The notes: generated by a model from the sequence alone, not told the origin. Shown: positions 1-9,991, counted from the first letter of the stretch. The stretch: 64,000 bases of DNA from Sergeia podlipaevii (GCA_030849805.1 JASANZ010002275.1:62001-126000), one strand, 5' to 3'. Translations and numbers: made by a program.

Positions 1-2
1 AA

Positions 3-200
3 GAGTATGGGTCTTCTCACTACTACTACCACTCGCAGGTGGAGCTGAAAGTGCATCTAGCACAGTATGTGTTTAAAGCACAGCACAAGGAGGAAGAAGA
101 GCAACTGATGCGTATAAAGAATGCAGAGTACCTACATCGCACCCAGAAGAAGATTATATCCACCACTGCATCTGAAGATCACAGTGGTCGGGAAAACTAA
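3..200 (+). CDS. C-terminal fragment of an unidentified protein (5' end outside the window)
   Basis: The frame is open from base 3 to a TAA at 198-200 and encodes the last 65 residues of a protein. The visible part begins with a Tyr/His-rich stretch, passes through a charged, probably helical segment containing a run of four Glu and many Lys/Gln, and ends in a polar Ser/Thr tail. Neither of the other two + frames stays open over this stretch, and base composition matches the coding regions here rather than the spacers, so I take it as real coding sequence. No domain can be recognised from so short a piece. Confidence 0.6.
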   Translation, partial: EYGSSHYYYHSQVELKVHLAQYVFKAQHKEEEEQLMRIKNAEYLHRTQKKIISTTASEDHSGREN

Positions 201-1846
201 GGATGCCCAATCAAAACAGAAAGAAGGGGAAAGAGTTAGTGACTCGAAGCTCAATACCTCTAAATTTTGTAAATTCTTCACATCACTAGTCCTATGATAA
301 GTTGAGAAATAGCGGCTCGCTAAGGTTTTTCTTTAATGAAAGGAGAGGAGGCGAGAAGAAAGAGTTCTCTGCTATGCAAGAAAAGAAAAGAAGAAAAAAG
401 AAAGCCGGGAAGGGTAGCAGAAATGAATGCCCTTTTATTTTTTTTTATATCTTCTCTCTATGCAGCTGCATTTAACGAACGTACTAAGATATGGAAAGGG
501 GACCGGGAGGGGGGGGCGGTACACCGTTTAAGAGGAGCAAACATTCTTGAGTGCTACTACGTGTGCTGGAAATCAGTGTGCTATTTGCTTAAATGATTTC
601 AAGCATGCATATATCGGTAGACGCAAACATTCATTTTGCGCGTGCAATGATATATAACATGTTTCGAAAAGAAAAGAGAGAGAAAATAGGTCGTAAAGTA
701 TTGAGGAGAACACTCATACGACAGCGAATATCCTCTGCCCAGGAAAAGAAATGGTGTTGTCGATACGGTGAAGGAGCATAGTTATATATATGTATCACCC
801 TCTAGTTGTTGTTGATCAACCGGTTTATTAATTTATCTATTTATTTTATTTAGGGATAATCAACATGAGAAAATAATAGTCAATGGGGATCAAAAGGTAG
901 CGTACGCGAGTGGGACAGGTTATTTACATTGTTTTTTTTTTCATTCTTCTGTAGATAGGATTGTGTTGTTTTTGTAAAGAGTCAGAAAATAATTATATCA
1001 ATTTAATATTTTGCAGCATTTCACAAACAGTAAATTGATCATTTTGGGATGGGGGACAGCATATATGTGCATATACCTAGTGTATAAGAAACTACACGTC
1101 CCAGCATGTGGTATTTGTGTTGTAATATATATATTTGCCTTTTTTATTTTGTTGCTATCATTGAAGTGCTGGTTCAAAGTGAAAGACCGGTCTTTTCTTT
1201 TAATTGTTTGCGCATTTTGTTTTTTTTGTTTTTCACTGTTCGTGCGCCAGGAATACCGTGTGCACTTGTATATACTATGTATTTCGTAGTAGCAAAGTGC
1301 TTTTGTTACGGATATAATTTGTGTTTCTATATTTGTGTGCGTGCGTATAGGCGCGTGTACATGGGTTTCCACACTATTAACGTACATTCTGTGCTGGATA
1401 ACTTCAATAGAATCTCAATGCGCGCACATGTCCAGTTTTTTGATTAATGTCTTTTGCCCTTCTTTTTCTCCTGCTATCGCTAGCGAGAGAGTTTTTTTGT
1501 TTGTTTGCTTGTTTGTAGTGATACAAAAGTACGCATGCACGTCACTGTTGTTGTGGCGGTGGTGGTTGTTGTTTTTCTGTGTGACATTTTTTTTATTATT
1601 ATTGCGTACATTTGAATCCCTTGTTTTCAAATTTAATCAAAAGAAAAATGCCTTACAATTCCCACTGGTTTGAGTATCTTTTGATACTGCATGAGCGCAC
1701 TGTAAATCGCCATTTTTTTTTTTCTTTAGGTGGGAAGATTTTCAATTTTTTTAAGTATGATGTAAAGCTACATTTTCCACTTTTTTTCTTATTTCTATTT
1801 TTTTTTGTTTTGTTCTTTGTGAATATAGGGATTAGTTGGAGCTTAG
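201..1846 (+). other. Spacer: 3' UTR of the left gene and 5' flank of the methyltransferase gene
   Basis: About 1.6 kb with many T runs, purine-rich patches near 340-420 and TG-rich stretches near 1320-1360. Short open frames occur in it (for example 336-596 and 1106-1447), but they are full of homopolymer-encoded Lys or Phe and resemble no protein family I know. I see no tRNA, snoRNA or conserved element. Confidence 0.6.
1772..1828 (+). promoter_or_regulatory. Probable trans-splice acceptor for the THUMPD3-like gene
   Basis: A nearly 50-base T-rich pyrimidine tract (about 1772-1820) is followed by AG at 1827-1828, giving an 18-base 5' UTR before the ATG at 1847. A second AG at 1845-1846 abuts the start codon and is a less likely site. 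Confidence 0.6.
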
Positions 1847-3925
1847 ATGGAGTGCTCTCCGTGCTGGTGGGCACCGTTTGCGGGGAACAGCGCTGGAACA
1901 TGCAGCGCTGTTTATCTCATCACTTTTCCATCGGGTATCGAAGATGTAGTAAGGACTACCGTGCATGCGTTGGTGTCTTCACTACACCTTTCTCCCGCTG
2001 ATCTCACAGTAGAGATACTATCCAAAGAAGCCCGCAAGCACACACTCAGCAGTTCCAACAGCTTTATAGCAGCACAGAAACGTACAGATTTTTCTCAGCC
2101 CCAGCCTTCAGCCAACTCAGCAAAAGAGGCCATTTCAAGCAACGCTTGCGTTTCTCCGGAATGTGCTTCTACGGTGTCATCCTTATCCACGCAAGGTCTA
2201 TCCACTGCGGAAGCAACAAAGTCTTTTGATCATCAGCCGCTTCGCCCAGAGCCTAGAAGCCCTGAAGGAGCCGCCATCTCCCTCCGTGGTGCTCTTTTTC
2301 TGCAGGTCAATGCTGCCTCAACACGCATCGAGGCCATCTTTTTACACGCGCTTGGCCTGCAAAGATGCGTGGAGGAGGTAGCGCTTCACCTTTTTACTAG
2401 CGTGTGCAAACACACAGTGGAGGAGTTGGATCCTGTCATGACGGAGTTAAGGTCTCACATTCACGGCGCAGTCGTGGAGAAACTTAGTGCGCTACTGCGA
2501 TGTGGCGATGCGGTAGCGGTAGTGGACGAGAAGAGGCGGTCCACCCCGCTCCAGCCGATGCTTCAAAACAACAAGGGCGTATTTAGCAGAAATAGTTTCA
2601 GTGGACTCACTGACACCTCAGTGCTTTTGCGCGTCAACTGTACCCGTCGCGACAAGAGTATACCGTGCTCCTTCACTTCCCAGGAGCTCGCTGCTCAGGT
2701 GGGTGGGGTGCTCATGGATCTTTTTGAGCCAGTCGGGTGGCGCGTGAACATGCTGTATCATAACGTGCAGGTAAATGTTATTCACGACCAATATCATGCC
2801 CACGTTGGGCTTCTGGTGTCGGATGTAGCCCTACCCCGATGCGGAAACGTCATGGACGTGTCCTCGCAGTATTTTATGGAGCTCCTTCGACGTCGTCTTA
2901 GCTGCCTCCTTGTACAGGCAAAGGATGAAAGTACCGCAGCAGCGCGGGAATTGACTGTGATTGGACCTGCGATGAAGGCGCTGATACCCCGTCCGAGTAG
3001 CCACCGCTACGAGTTGCGATGGGAGAAGGGAGACAACGCGATGCATCCGGGTCTGGCGACTGCCATCACCACATACGCAGCGCTTGCCCCTCACATGACA
3101 GTCTTGGACCCCTTTGCGGGAAGCGGCACTATACTGGTCGAGGCATGGCTTGCCGCGCGCTGCCGTCCACTGCATCTCATTGCGGGGGAGCTCTGCCTCA
3201 AGGACTCCAAGCGAACGCTTTCTAACCTGCGGCACACTCATCTTGCGCTTTTGAGTTCATTGCATAGCAGCTCTTTGGATCCTCACTCGCACATGTGTGA
3301 CTCTCAAAGCGCACGCTACGACGAATTGCTGAAGAGATGGATGAACCGTGTCAGCGATGATGCAGCTCACGTGAACTTGGGGAGAATTGCGCAAGGGGAA
3401 AGATCACTCGCTGAAGGGGCTTCAACTGAAGCGCATCAGCTACTCAGGGAAATTGCAGAGTGGATTGGGCAGCACTGCTTTAACTGCACAGTGAACTCGC
3501 TTCATGCAGACGCCACGCGATCACCGCTTCGCAGTGGCACAGTAGACCGCATTGTTTCCGATCTACCCTTTGGGCGTCGGTGTGGTAGCCACCGGACCAA
3601 CAGGCGTGTCTATCCTTCTTTAGTGAGAGAGTGCTACCGTCTGCTACGCAGCAGCAGCAGCAGCAGCAGCACCGCTGGCTCCTACAATTGCAACGATCGT
3701 GCAGGCGAAAGAGAAGAAGAAGTTGAGTCGAGTCACGTGTGGTGGCGATCACAGCCGAACACGCGATGTGGTGGCCGCGCAGTACTCTTGACAATTGAAG
3801 GTAAACTTATGCTGGAGGTACTTCAAGAGCTGTCGACAGAGTGTCCTTTTGTGCTGGTGACGGAGCCCTTTACGGTGGATATGGGTGGATTGTTCCCGTA
3901 CGTATTTGTACTGGATAAACATTAA
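1847..3925 (+). CDS. THUMP-domain RNA N2-guanosine methyltransferase, THUMPD3/Trm14-like
   Basis: The 692-residue product is a predicted SAM-dependent RNA methyltransferase. The central part (about 260-340) reads as the C-terminal half of a THUMP RNA-binding domain. The Rossmann-type methylase domain follows: motif I is LDPFAGSGT at about 420-428, and the catalytic motif IV is DLPFGRRCGS from 572, followed by an N..YP...E..R pattern. That combination is typical of THUMPD3 and THUMPD2 rather than Trm11, which has DPPYG. THUMPD3-type enzymes make m2G in the tRNA acceptor or nearby positions together with TRMT112; this role is inferred by homology. The first 250 residues are divergent and Ser-rich, and a run of Ser codons (about 3649-3672) sits after motif IV in a probable surface loop. 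The start is the first ATG after the acceptor at 1828. Confidence 0.82.
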   Translation: MECSPCWWAPFAGNSAGTCSAVYLITFPSGIEDVVRTTVHALVSSLHLSPADLTVEILSKEARKHTLSSSNSFIAAQKRTDFSQPQPSANSAKEAISSNACVSPECASTVSSLSTQGLSTAEATKSFDHQPLRPEPRSPEGAAISLRGALFLQVNAASTRIEAIFLHALGLQRCVEEVALHLFTSVCKHTVEELDPVMTELRSHIHGAVVEKLSALLRCGDAVAVVDEKRRSTPLQPMLQNNKGVFSRNSFSGLTDTSVLLRVNCTRRDKSIPCSFTSQELAAQVGGVLMDLFEPVGWRVNMLYHNVQVNVIHDQYHAHVGLLVSDVALPRCGNVMDVSSQYFMELLRRRLSCLLVQAKDESTAAARELTVIGPAMKALIPRPSSHRYELRWEKGDNAMHPGLATAITTYAALAPHMTVLDPFAGSGTILVEAWLAARCRPLHLIAGELCLKDSKRTLSNLRHTHLALLSSLHSSSLDPHSHMCDSQSARYDELLKRWMNRVSDDAAHVNLGRIAQGERSLAEGASTEAHQLLREIAEWIGQHCFNCTVNSLHADATRSPLRSGTVDRIVSDLPFGRRCGSHRTNRRVYPSLVRECYRLLRSSSSSSSTAGSYNCNDRAGEREEEVESSHVWWRSQPNTRCGGRAVLLTIEGKLMLEVLQELSTECPFVLVTEPFTVDMGGLFPYVFVLDKH

Positions 3926-4514
3926 ACTTCGAGTAAGTGGCAATATGTATTTTTTTTTTTTAATAATAATAATAATGATATTTTTTTTTAGTGCATAGCT
4001 CATCCGAGTTCTGTTTTAAACATATATTTGCTTGTGGTCTTCCGAAAACTCCACTGGCCGTGAATGCGCTTGATCGATGTGTGCAACACAGCTTGTAATA
4101 CTATTGCCTTATCTTTCTGATTTTTGACAGTTTTTTTTCTAAATATAGGAGAACCCCATTATAGTGAAGCACCTGTATTTTTTTGTTCTTTTTTTTTCTT
4201 TTGGTTTGACAGGCACTCACAGCTTCTTACTGGCTTTACCTGTTCTACTGTTTTATATCGCTTTTTAATTGCTTGACAGTGTTGCTTCACCGTTAGGCAT
4301 TTTCTGTTTGTTTGTTTTTAAAGGAGATTGCTACATTCCACAGCAGTGTTTGCACGTAGATAGAGGGGTAGGAGCAGAGATTATTTTTGAATCCTCCCTT
4401 GCCCTTTTTTATTACTCTTCGCTCGGGAATACTCTAATACACTTACCAAGGTCAGTAACTGATATACACATACTACACACATTACATTTATACACACAAA
4501 AAAAAAAGAAGGGA
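3926..4514 (+). other. Spacer between methyltransferase and membrane-protein genes
   Basis: AT-rich spacer with an (AAT)n patch near 3961-3976 and several T runs. The frame of the next gene is open back to 4269, but without an ATG before 4515. No RNA gene is seen. Confidence 0.6.
4390..4450 (+). promoter_or_regulatory. Probable trans-splice acceptor for the AP-like membrane protein gene
   Basis: A CT-rich tract at about 4391-4424 is followed by its first AG at 4449-4450, 64 bases before the ATG at 4515. Alternative upstream AGs after T-rich tracts are at 4278-4279 and 4322-4323. No ATG lies between 4450 and 4515. Confidence 0.5.
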
Positions 4515-5657
4515 ATGGGCATATTTGAAAAGAAAGTGCGGCCTCCGCCGCGTCAACCAGGCACACACACCAACTCAGAGGTGAAAGAGGCACTCAAGGC
4601 ACGCGCACTCCGTCGCACCATTCTTATTACCGCTGTCGTGTTTTTGTTGTTTGCGTCACTAGCTGTCGTCTCCAGTATTGCGCAGGAGTACACTGGTGAG
4701 GAGGACTCCACGTCTGTCCCGAAGCTGGTCTGGGTCGTGGCGACAGAGATGTCGCCCAGAATGGTGGAGCGTGCAATGATCAGCAACAAGGCGCCGTTCA
4801 CTCGCATTCTTACCCACATCGGAGGCATCTACTCGCGGATTTACGCCAACTATAGTGATGATGATGTGACCGCTGAAATGAACAAGTCTGAACAGATCGC
4901 CTCCCGTTTAGTGAAACTGCTTACTGGCTCCTCTAAGGAAACCAGCACCACTCTTGACGGTCACGTCTCGGTTCTTGGAGAACTGAAGAAGGAGGGCATA
5001 ATGCCTGTCGTGGTCGCTCCAGGGGCGTACTGGTCCTCTGGGAACAACGCAGATGGCAAGTGTGAGCATGTCGGCATTTTCGATACCGAGTGCCTCGGTA
5101 CCGCATGCCCTTCTACGAAAAAGAAGGACTACTGCAACACATACCGCAAGTACATCTCTTGTGATGACAAGTCGCAGTTGTTTAGGGACGAAATTGTGGA
5201 CGGATTTGAGAAAGTGATTACCGAGGGGGCAGACGTACTCTACTTCCAGATGCAGAGCTTTGGTGAACAGGACGAGGTGAATGCAGCCGACTTGAGCGAG
5301 GTGGTGCGTCGGGTGCAGCTGCGCAGTGAGATGAATCTGCTCGACAATGCAATTGGCAAGATTGCACTTGCTCTAGTAGAACGCACGAAGGCAAAACGCG
5401 AGAACTGGCTCATTATCGTCACCTGTGAAGGAGTGAATAAAGACAGGAGCGCTCCACTGATAATGGCGGCGTACTCACGTGGTGAACTGGTGCAGTTGGC
5501 TCCCCTGGACGCAACACAGACCTACTACACCACGGACCTTCGGAGGACGGTGCTGAAGTGGTTTGGCATCACGCCCTCTGACGATAAGTCGAACCGCTAT
5601 CTTGGCATCTGCTCTACTGGTATCAACGTAAAGAACTGCCGAGGAGGCAAGAAGTAA
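4515..5657 (+). CDS. Single-pass membrane protein with degenerate alkaline-phosphatase-superfamily domain
   Basis: The 380-residue product has a basic N-terminal cytosolic stretch, one strongly hydrophobic segment (about residues 35-55) and a large domain after it, so it is probably a type II membrane protein with a lumenal or extracellular C-terminus. The domain follows the outline of the alkaline phosphatase / phosphodiesterase superfamily: an opening hydrophobic strand LVWVVA, a 'LLDNAIGKIALALV' helix, a strand LIIVT, then 'APLIMAAYSRGEL' and 'TTDLRRTVLKWFGI'. The metal-binding residues normally found in these places are missing: VTSDHG is replaced by VTCEGV, and the opening Asp and the mid-domain D..GH are not visible. 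I infer a non-catalytic relative. Several Cys in 180-230 suggest disulfides. The frame runs upstream to 4269, but 4515 is its first ATG. Confidence 0.6.
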   Translation: MGIFEKKVRPPPRQPGTHTNSEVKEALKARALRRTILITAVVFLLFASLAVVSSIAQEYTGEEDSTSVPKLVWVVATEMSPRMVERAMISNKAPFTRILTHIGGIYSRIYANYSDDDVTAEMNKSEQIASRLVKLLTGSSKETSTTLDGHVSVLGELKKEGIMPVVVAPGAYWSSGNNADGKCEHVGIFDTECLGTACPSTKKKDYCNTYRKYISCDDKSQLFRDEIVDGFEKVITEGADVLYFQMQSFGEQDEVNAADLSEVVRRVQLRSEMNLLDNAIGKIALALVERTKAKRENWLIIVTCEGVNKDRSAPLIMAAYSRGELVQLAPLDATQTYYTTDLRRTVLKWFGITPSDDKSNRYLGICSTGINVKNCRGGKK

Positions 5658-5660
5658 GGA

Positions 5661-5682
5661 TTATTTATTTATTTATTTATTT
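5661..5682. repeat. (TTTA)n microsatellite
   Basis: About five consecutive ATTT/TTTA units directly downstream of the stop codon at 5657. Confidence 0.85.
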
Positions 5683-6368
5683 AAAAAGGGGTGAGAGGAT
5701 TGTGTATTTAAGGAATATGAGTATAGATTTTTACTTTGTTGTGGGTCGAGCAGTTGCCAGTGTGTATGTGGGCACGTGCAAGAACATGATGCCTCCTTTA
5801 AAGGAAAGAAGAAAATAAAAAAAAGCATAAGTACAAAGTGGAGATGTTGTATCTTTAGTTGTTGCAGTTTGAGAAAAAAAAGAGGCTTTTTGCGCTTATG
5901 TTTAATTGATATTTATACAATTATTGATACGTACTATCAGTGTACACGTATGTACCGAAAAAGTGGGTAACGACAATGAGAACCTGAAGGCATTTTTTTT
6001 TTTTTTTCATGACTAGAAAAAAAGGGTGTGTTTGCATGTGTGCGGGTGTGAACACAAAGGCGCAACTCTCCTAAACAACAGCACGCTAACTTGTTATATA
6101 TACTTTTATTTATTTATATGACTACTTATGTTGTGTGCATGTATGTGTGTGGAACAATATTTGTTATTGGATGGTGATGAATTGCCTGCACAATGGTTGT
6201 GCTTACCGTATCACGAAGAGAGAGAAAAAATTGTCCTGCGATGCTGTGAATAAGAAAAAAAAAAAAGGAAGAAGGAGATCTTATGCACTGGTAATTGTTT
6301 GCCTTCTTTGATGAAAACGGTGGATAACTGTGTTGACGAAATTGATCCAACCTCTTTGAATGCTTTGG

Positions 6369-6442
6369 CTATTCTCTCATTTCTCAATGTCCCTTCTCGC
6401 TTTAAATATATTTTTATACGTACTTTACACCTTGCTTCAAAG
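6369..6442 (+). promoter_or_regulatory. Probable trans-splice acceptor for the 1141-residue protein gene
   Basis: A CT-rich stretch from about 6369 runs to AG at 6441-6442, 93 bases before the ATG at 6536 with no intervening ATG. An AG at 6522-6523 is an alternative giving a 12-base leader. Confidence 0.45.
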
Positions 6443-6535
6443 CATTTGTTATATATAGATCATTCTGTCGTTTGCACGATTCACTCGTATACCTATTTTT
6501 ACGTACATTAAACTAAACCATAGAGAGAAGTAGTG

Positions 6536-9500
6536 ATGCTGAGATTGAGTAGTCACTCGCCATCCCGTCGCGCAACTTTTCCTTTCAGTGCGCACGGCGG
6601 CGATGGTTCCTCTTCTCCTTCAACCGGAGAGGCATCTCCGTCGCCGTTCTCAGACGTCAGCTCTCCAGCTTTCCTTCGCAAGTACAGCAGTCCATATCTT
6701 GGAAAGCAGAGCACGACTCCTCCTACTGCAAAGGCACCCTCTTCCCGCTCGGATCGCAACCAATACGTGATTGACCTCTATGCGGATGTCGATGAAGCGC
6801 AGGATGCGGTTGATGCTTCCCAAAACACGTTTTTAGATCGACTTCTTGCCGAAGAAGAAGAAGTTGACCACAACGTTGTCGTGCAAAATGAAAAATCTCC
6901 ACAACCTGTACCGCAGCACCATCCCCCTCCTCGTCCTATGACACATCCGTTTGAAGTAATGAGCGAGATGGCGGGCGACACCTCCGCGGATGTCTCCGTG
7001 GCGTCCGTGGCTTTTTCTGCTGGAGGCGGCAGTGTAGCAGAGCTTACTGACGCCTCGACGACACGGACTATGGCAACAGCGACGCTGCTGCAGGGAGGCG
7101 TAAGACCTCTGCAGCCTTCGCTTTCTTTTGGAATGCAAGCTGGCACTATGCGTAACAGTACTGACCTGCCTCCCTTTGCGCCACGTTTTCGAGTAAGTAG
7201 TGCGGCTATATCTGGTAGCGACGCTGTGAACTTGAGAAGACAACCAGATGACAAGCGGCCAGTCCGGACTGGCGTTGCAGGGGAAATACATGACATTGGC
7301 TACCAGAGCTTTCCCTCACCGCCACCACTCCAAAAAGTTGAACGTGTGCTGCCGTTTGCACTGAGTCACGAGGACCGCTCGCCTTCGCCCGATCGTCCCG
7401 CAGAGCGCAGCCCAGTTTTGAGGGGCACCACGCCCGTTGCACAAAGAGCAGCAGCAGCGGCGGCAACCATTACCCCGTCAGGAAGCTCTGTTCAACTCAG
7501 CCCCATGAGTGAAGCAGGATACAGCCAACGGCAACAGCTAGACACGAATGCATTTTCGGCCGCACTCGGGATCCCTGAAACAGTGGAGAAGCAGATGGCG
7601 CCAAGCTCTCATCACACCCGCACTACTACGTACTCCCCCTCTCCGAAGGACACCTCTACCACCCACTCAACGACGGGAACCATCTCTTCCGCTTTTTTTT
7701 CTCTCACTCCATATCTTGAGAGGCGGCCTTTGGTTGCGGTGGATGTGGAATACCAAACCGGAAAGTACGGCACCATCCACATTTTTGCGGACGATGACAG
7801 CGCAGAGGAACTCGCAATGCGGTTTATTCAAAAACACCATCTCGACATGGACAAGTCCTTTCAGCCTCTCACCCACTTCTTGCGCACGCAGCTACCAAAG
7901 CGCCAGCAGCGGGAGCGGGAGCGGCTTTTACAACGACAGTTATCTCCTTCCACCACAACTCCAGCACAAAGCATCGTCGGTAGTGACGGGAGTCGTACAG
8001 GATTTGAAGCACATGATGACACTTCTCCTCACGTTCCACAAATCCGTTACGCGTATGAAACTGGTTCATACTCGCACGCTGAAGCATCGTCTGCTCCACA
8101 ATCAGTTGCGGGCACGGACGGTTACTTTGATGATGTAATTCTACGTGGTGCTAAAGCGAGCACAGCCAGTTCTTCTTTAATAGTGCGCCATGATGTCGCT
8201 CGCGGAAGCGGAGCCCGACGAGAGGAGGTCAGTCTTTGTATGGGTGCGCAACGATTAGTCAACGAATTTCAGCCCGCAATGCAGCCACGTCAACAAGCAG
8301 AGCTATCTGCCAAAAAACGCGACCGCTCCGCAGTGGGACCCCCAAGTGTGTTGGCTACAGAACCGCACCAAGATCGTGGCGAACAACAGCCCATTCGCAA
8401 AAATTCCTATTCCGCTCGCACCAACCCAACACCAACAACAGTCTCCCATCAAAGCGCAACTGTCAACACACCACAGGAACATACAAACGGTATACAAGCG
8501 CAACGACACGAACAAGCACGCACACTCGTTACAGCACAGCCAAGACAGACCACGACCACCCTTCTACGTCGTGCAGCGGTACTGGAACGAATGCGGAGCG
8601 AGTCTCAGCTTGCCTTAGATGCGCAGCAACAGTTTACTTTTAAACCAGTGATTGCTTCCGGCAGTGAACGACTTATTCGTCAAAACCGTCGAGGGCGTAG
8701 CGTCAGTGTCGCGAGCAATGCTGCTGCAATTGACACCATGTGTGAGCAGGATAATAGTGCGAGATGGGAAACGCAAGAAAGCATGCGGAAAGATGTCGCG
8801 GCTCAGTCGCAGAAGACAACGCAGCAACAACAGCAGCAGAGGATTCCCGCAAGAAGTTGTAGTGCTCCAATGCGACAGCGCAAGGCCCACAGCACCAGCC
8901 ATCTTGCTACAAAGAATAACGTTGCCACGGGAGAAAGAGCAGCCTCTGCAGCCAAGAAGGCCCGGGTCGTCGGGGATGATGGTGGCTTCTCACGCGTGCA
9001 ATCAGCCACCTCACATCTGTCTGACGGCAAACGCATAACAGTCCCACCCTCTCGTCACTCATCGCCGACTCAACGGAGAGAAGGAAACGTCGTGACACCC
9101 ATTTACGTGCCTCCACCGCCGCGCGTGGCGCCACGTCCTCTTGTGCGAAAACGCGACGCATCTCACATGAGAAAGCCAGCGGTCCCAAGCGTTGAATCTC
9201 GCAGTACCAGCTCTAGGGATCAGCAAAGACGCCTCACAGAATTGAAGGTACTGCATCAGCAACTCAAAAAGGAAAACGATAGAGAGGAAAGAGAGGACAG
9301 GTCACAAGCGAGCTCTATGAGCGCAAGCCGCCGTGCAGTCTTGCTACAGAAGTGCGACGCTACCCCAGGTGCTCAAGCAGCGACTCCTTCTGTTACTCAA
9401 GCGTCAAAGGTCAGCGTGCGGCATAGGAACCACTCAGACCCCCATCAGATTTCTCCCTTTTACATTCATGGAGATCGGTGTGTTTCCGCCGGAGCGGCAG

Positions 9501-9961
9501 CACCGTTGCGCCGTGAGCAGAACCGCCGAGAGACACTAGCAAAGCAGCCGAATGTATATCAAGACGTCATTGAAAAAGATGCAGAGGCACCAAATACGTC
9601 AGAAGACAATAAATTGGTCAAATCTCCTGGATGCTACGGACAATCCCTTGGGGATCGGTTGCCATTCTCATCCTCGCTGCCTACTGCTGAGTCCGCCTTT
9701 ATGAAAAACTTGTACGCCATTTATCGAGATCAAACGTCTGCTCGTAGCATGAATGCAGCGACGGCGGCCGTAGAAAGGGTGGAGGGAGCTGCTCCTTCCA
9801 CCCCTTCAAGGGGCACTTTACTAGAAAGGAGGAGTGCTGTCAACTCAGTTGAAAGGCAAAGTGCCTTTTGGAGAGCACACGCATCTGCACTGCCAGCGGG
9901 GCTTTCCCCAATAAATGCAAATGAAAAGTCGATCCACTGCAGTCCATTCCTCGGCAGGTGA
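6536..9961 (+). CDS. Large disordered protein of unknown function with one folded-looking island
   Basis: The 1141-residue product is dominated by Ser, Pro, Thr, Gln and Arg and looks intrinsically disordered over most of its length, with many SP/TP and RxxS sites. One stretch is different: residues about 397-460 begin 'PLVAVDVEYQTGKYGTIHIF' and continue with an acidic DDD turn and helices resembling LAxxFxxKHxLD, then a basic RQQRERER helix. This resembles a small beta-grasp-like module with the pattern GxIxIxxxDDxxxLAxxFxxKHxL, which I know only loosely and cannot name. A short basic coiled-coil segment lies near 900-930 and a conserved-looking patch near 1050-1065. The reading frame opens one codon earlier at GTG (6533); 6536 is the first ATG. 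Cytoskeletal or RNA-associated roles are possible, but nothing here decides. Confidence 0.75.
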   Translation: MLRLSSHSPSRRATFPFSAHGGDGSSSPSTGEASPSPFSDVSSPAFLRKYSSPYLGKQSTTPPTAKAPSSRSDRNQYVIDLYADVDEAQDAVDASQNTFLDRLLAEEEEVDHNVVVQNEKSPQPVPQHHPPPRPMTHPFEVMSEMAGDTSADVSVASVAFSAGGGSVAELTDASTTRTMATATLLQGGVRPLQPSLSFGMQAGTMRNSTDLPPFAPRFRVSSAAISGSDAVNLRRQPDDKRPVRTGVAGEIHDIGYQSFPSPPPLQKVERVLPFALSHEDRSPSPDRPAERSPVLRGTTPVAQRAAAAAATITPSGSSVQLSPMSEAGYSQRQQLDTNAFSAALGIPETVEKQMAPSSHHTRTTTYSPSPKDTSTTHSTTGTISSAFFSLTPYLERRPLVAVDVEYQTGKYGTIHIFADDDSAEELAMRFIQKHHLDMDKSFQPLTHFLRTQLPKRQQRERERLLQRQLSPSTTTPAQSIVGSDGSRTGFEAHDDTSPHVPQIRYAYETGSYSHAEASSAPQSVAGTDGYFDDVILRGAKASTASSSLIVRHDVARGSGARREEVSLCMGAQRLVNEFQPAMQPRQQAELSAKKRDRSAVGPPSVLATEPHQDRGEQQPIRKNSYSARTNPTPTTVSHQSATVNTPQEHTNGIQAQRHEQARTLVTAQPRQTTTTLLRRAAVLERMRSESQLALDAQQQFTFKPVIASGSERLIRQNRRGRSVSVASNAAAIDTMCEQDNSARWETQESMRKDVAAQSQKTTQQQQQQRIPARSCSAPMRQRKAHSTSHLATKNNVATGERAASAAKKARVVGDDGGFSRVQSATSHLSDGKRITVPPSRHSSPTQRREGNVVTPIYVPPPPRVAPRPLVRKRDASHMRKPAVPSVESRSTSSRDQQRRLTELKVLHQQLKKENDREEREDRSQASSMSASRRAVLLQKCDATPGAQAATPSVTQASKVSVRHRNHSDPHQISPFYIHGDRCVSAGAAAPLRREQNRRETLAKQPNVYQDVIEKDAEAPNTSEDNKLVKSPGCYGQSLGDRLPFSSSLPTAESAFMKNLYAIYRDQTSARSMNAATAAVERVEGAAPSTPSRGTLLERRSAVNSVERQSAFWRAHASALPAGLSPINANEKSIHCSPFLGR

Positions 9962-9991
9962 GAAATTTCTTAGAGCAGATTGCAGTTTCTT

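Larger units (their letters stand above)
5658..6535 (+). other. Spacer with (TTTA)n tract
   Basis: About 0.9 kb of AT-rich sequence starting with a tetranucleotide (TTTA) run just after the stop codon, an 18-base T run at about 5991-6008 and TG-rich sequence near 6024-6050. Short frames inside look like chance openings. No RNA gene is recognised. Confidence 0.6.

Noticed and set aside
336..596. 86-codon frame in the left spacer
   Set aside because: Its Lys/Glu-rich start comes from purine runs, it lies in AT-rich spacer and it resembles no protein.
1011..1447. Overlapping frames of about 90-130 codons on both strands
   Set aside because: Phe/Leu/Cys-rich or Lys/Asn-rich products of T runs; several frames open at once is the pattern of low-complexity DNA.
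4269..4514. 82-residue N-terminal extension of the AP-like protein
   Set aside because: The frame is open but starts at TTG with no ATG, and it covers the pyrimidine tracts and splice acceptor.
6165..6245. Possible C/D-box small RNA (GTGATGA-like start)
   Set aside because: No matching D box and flanking stem could be found, and the region is low-complexity.
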